NCBI GenBank assembly: GCA_004519485.1 | Contig: CP038129.1 | Coordinates: forward strand, 124,001 to 188,000 | Direction of reading: 5' to 3' | Origin: Nannochloropsis oceanica | Taxonomy: Eukaryota > Sar > Eustigmatophyceae > Eustigmatales > Monodopsidaceae | DNA length: 64,000 nucleotides | In this document: piece by piece, positions 62,275-64,000 of the stretch | Position numbering within the stretch: position 1 is the first letter of the stretch | Layout: each line of letters begins with the position of its first letter | Program-made: the position numbers and the translations under genes | Notes under the pieces: generated by a model | What the model was told of the DNA's origin: nothing | The model's input: the letters and a program-made list of their open reading frames with translations, nothing else | Database searches by the model: none

Positions 62275-63480
62275 AATGGCGAGACAGTCAATGGTGGGAC
62301 CTTGTGTTGTCTGTGCGTAAAGGTGGGGGAATGGAATGGGGAATAAGAGTGTGGTAGTAGCTGTAATGAATGAGCTTGTGGAAAGGGGTAAAGCACCGGC
62401 GGAAACTGCAAAAGCATTGCCTGGACGGCAGCTCTAGAACACAGGTGTGGGAATGGAGCCTATTGATTGTGTGCTTTCATATGTTTTAGACAGGGATGTG
62501 AGTGTGCCAATTTCCATTTCATTTTCACTTTTTGGGGTGGAAGAAAGGGAAGCCAAAAAAATGTGTTCATTCAAAAAGTTGGGCTTCTGTCAGGGCACAG
62601 GCATTGTAAATGAAGCACGCGAATAGTTCTTTCAGCTCTTTATTTGCTTTGGTGGACCTCACGTTCTTGAGATTCGAGGGCAATGGCTTGCAACTTTTTT
62701 CACTTTTTTAGACGGAGGTTTGAACGAAACGGTCTTTAGACGTTGAGTCCGGCACGTTTACAACGGCAGTAGTAGCGCTTTTCTCAGCGAATTAATCTCT
62801 GCCTTCTGATTTTTGGGCAGAAACATATGCAACGGCTACCATTGTAGAACTAAAAGGCTCCTTGTACGGGAGCAACTGTGAAGTGGGAGTGTGCGACACA
62901 GGGGAAGAAGCTGAAAGAGAAATCGGAGGAGGGAGGAAAGTACTGCATGTCCCTATGTGTGATGACTTTCTTTCTGTGTCTATGACTTCGAGGCCTACGC
63001 CCTACGAAGACGTAAACTCTCATCCACTTTTCTTATGGCAGAATATGAGTAGCTTTGTCCTTCTGTCCGGTGCGTGGTGAGAACCATGGGTGTCGGCAGT
63101 GCAAAAGAAAAAAGCATGGAAGATATATCGATGAGCCTTGTCTTGTCTAAGCCCAATGTAGAAAAGAAAACGTTTCTCATTGACTATTTCCTTTCTCTAT
63201 TTATTTATTTTTGCCCGTTATATGGCCTTCCCACAGCTAATCCCTCCCTTCCTTCCTCTTTCAGTCCCTTCCTTTCGTCCTTCCACCCTTCTATCTTTCC
63301 TCTTTTTCATACCTCTATTATACGATGTAATCCCGTCTCTTCCTTTTTGTTTTTGAATTGCTTTCCGTACCCTCGCTCATTATCCCTCTTTCCCACACTC
63401 CCTCCCTCACTCCTTCCTTCGTCTCTCCTTGGCACCGCCAACCTCGCTTTTCAACCGCTCCCTCCCTCCCTTCCTTCCCC
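62275..63480. other. Intergenic
   Basis: About 1.2 kb upstream of the GPCR-like gene with no supported gene. Sequence is of mixed composition until about 63240, then C/T-rich. Confidence 0.4.
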
Positions 63481-63485
63481 AATGA

Positions 63486-64000
63486 TTGCTAGCTCTTGGT
63501 CGCCCTGAGGAAGATAGATAGGTAGAGAGGGGAAAATGAGGGAGGGAGAGGAGGAAAAAGGAATGTCGCTCGGAGGTATGAAGGGAGGGGGGAGGGAGGG
63601 AGGGAGGGAGGGAGGGAGGAATAAAGGAACGGAGGGAGGGAGGGAGGGAGGGAGGGGGGGGGGAAAGAGGACCAAAAATGCCTGGAATGTCGCTTGGAGG
63701 TATGAAGGGAGGGGGGGAGGGAGGGAGGGAGGGAGGGAGGAAGAAATAAAGGAACGAAGGGAGGAAGGGAGGGAGGGAGGGGGGGGGGGGAAGAGAACCA
63801 AAAAATGCCTGCACCACGAAACCCACAATCCAGCATCCCTTTGCACGCGGACAGTGACTGAGGGAAGAAAGGAGGCAGGTAGAAAGGGAGGGTGGGACGC
63901 ACCGGATGGTGAGTTCCACTGTACTAACTACTGAACTATTAATGAATGGCTGCGATGTGGACCACGGGATGCTCCGGCAGATGATGCACGTGAGGGAGGA
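63486..64000 (-). CDS. Possible exons of a gene entering from the right edge
   Basis: On the minus strand, three short stretches look like exons: about 63902-64000 (SIPWSTSQPFINSS then VVSTVELTIR before a GTGCGT donor), about 63800-63860 after a CCTCAG acceptor (HCPRAKGCWIVGFVVQ), and about 63486-63510 after another CCTCAG acceptor (GDQELAIIGE). The first two join in phase. The family is unknown and the ends are uncertain. TCCC arrays lie between them. Confidence 0.3.
63553..63810 (+). repeat. Tandem duplication of about 122 bp
   Basis: Two head-to-tail units each run from GGAATGTCGCT(C/T)GGAGG, then TATGAAGGGAGGGG, through a GGGA array, AATAAAGGAACG and a G-rich block to ACCAAAAA(A)TGCCTG. 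The units differ at a few positions. Confidence 0.8.

Overview
The window is nuclear DNA from a photosynthetic eukaryote with a secondary (red-derived) plastid, most likely a eustigmatophyte stramenopile such as Nannochloropsis/Microchloropsis. The evidence is that several genes are intron-rich and begin with a signal peptide whose cleavage site is followed by Phe (ALA|FVP, DA|FIPP, QA|FSTP, SS|FSF). This ASAFAP-type bipartite signal targets proteins to complex plastids. The species call is an inference. Exon coordinates come from reading GT/AG sites and checking that phase is kept from exon to exon. Models with many phase-consistent exons are the most secure.

Layout. 1-14 kb: three plastid-protein genes, namely a fibrillin/PAP protein (-), acyl carrier protein (+) and a 21-exon plastid terminal oxidase (+) whose N-terminal half carries a cyclic-nucleotide-binding/Popeye-like domain. 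15.5-18.4 kb: a GT34-type glycosyltransferase and a small predicted membrane protein (both +). 19.3-27.9 kb: a 23-exon ankyrin-repeat gene (-). 28.7-30.4 kb: an F-box-like gene (-). 30.4-34.9 kb: gene-poor, with short repeats. 34.87-38.24 kb: an apparently complete PIF/Harbinger DNA transposon with perfect 18-bp TIRs, a 3-bp target duplication, a transposase and an accessory gene. 38.8-41.0 kb: a Zn(2)Cys(6) transcription factor (+). 43.0-47.9 kb: a probably myristoylated CAMK-type kinase (-). 48.9-52.5 kb: two tandem rhodanese genes (-). 52.9-54.5 kb: a METTL21-like methyltransferase (+). 55.0-57.4 kb: the 3' end of cysteinyl-tRNA synthetase and the 5' part of an Rh-type ammonium transporter (both -), separated by a 100-N gap. 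58.5-62.3 kb: a mitoribosomal mL59-like gene (+) and a class C GPCR-like receptor (-).

The dominant structural feature is (GGGA)n/(TCCC)n DNA, which fills most introns in either orientation and often abuts the splice sites. At least 13 of these introns also contain a shared core of about 50 bp (about 110 bp in two copies), always oriented with the GGGA arrays. This looks like a family of introner-like mobile elements. The same arrays also occur inside coding exons as Gly/Arg/Glu- or Pro/Ser/Leu-rich inserts. They create many spurious long ORFs, which are left out. Two genes also carry decayed partial copies of one of their own exons in the neighbouring intron.
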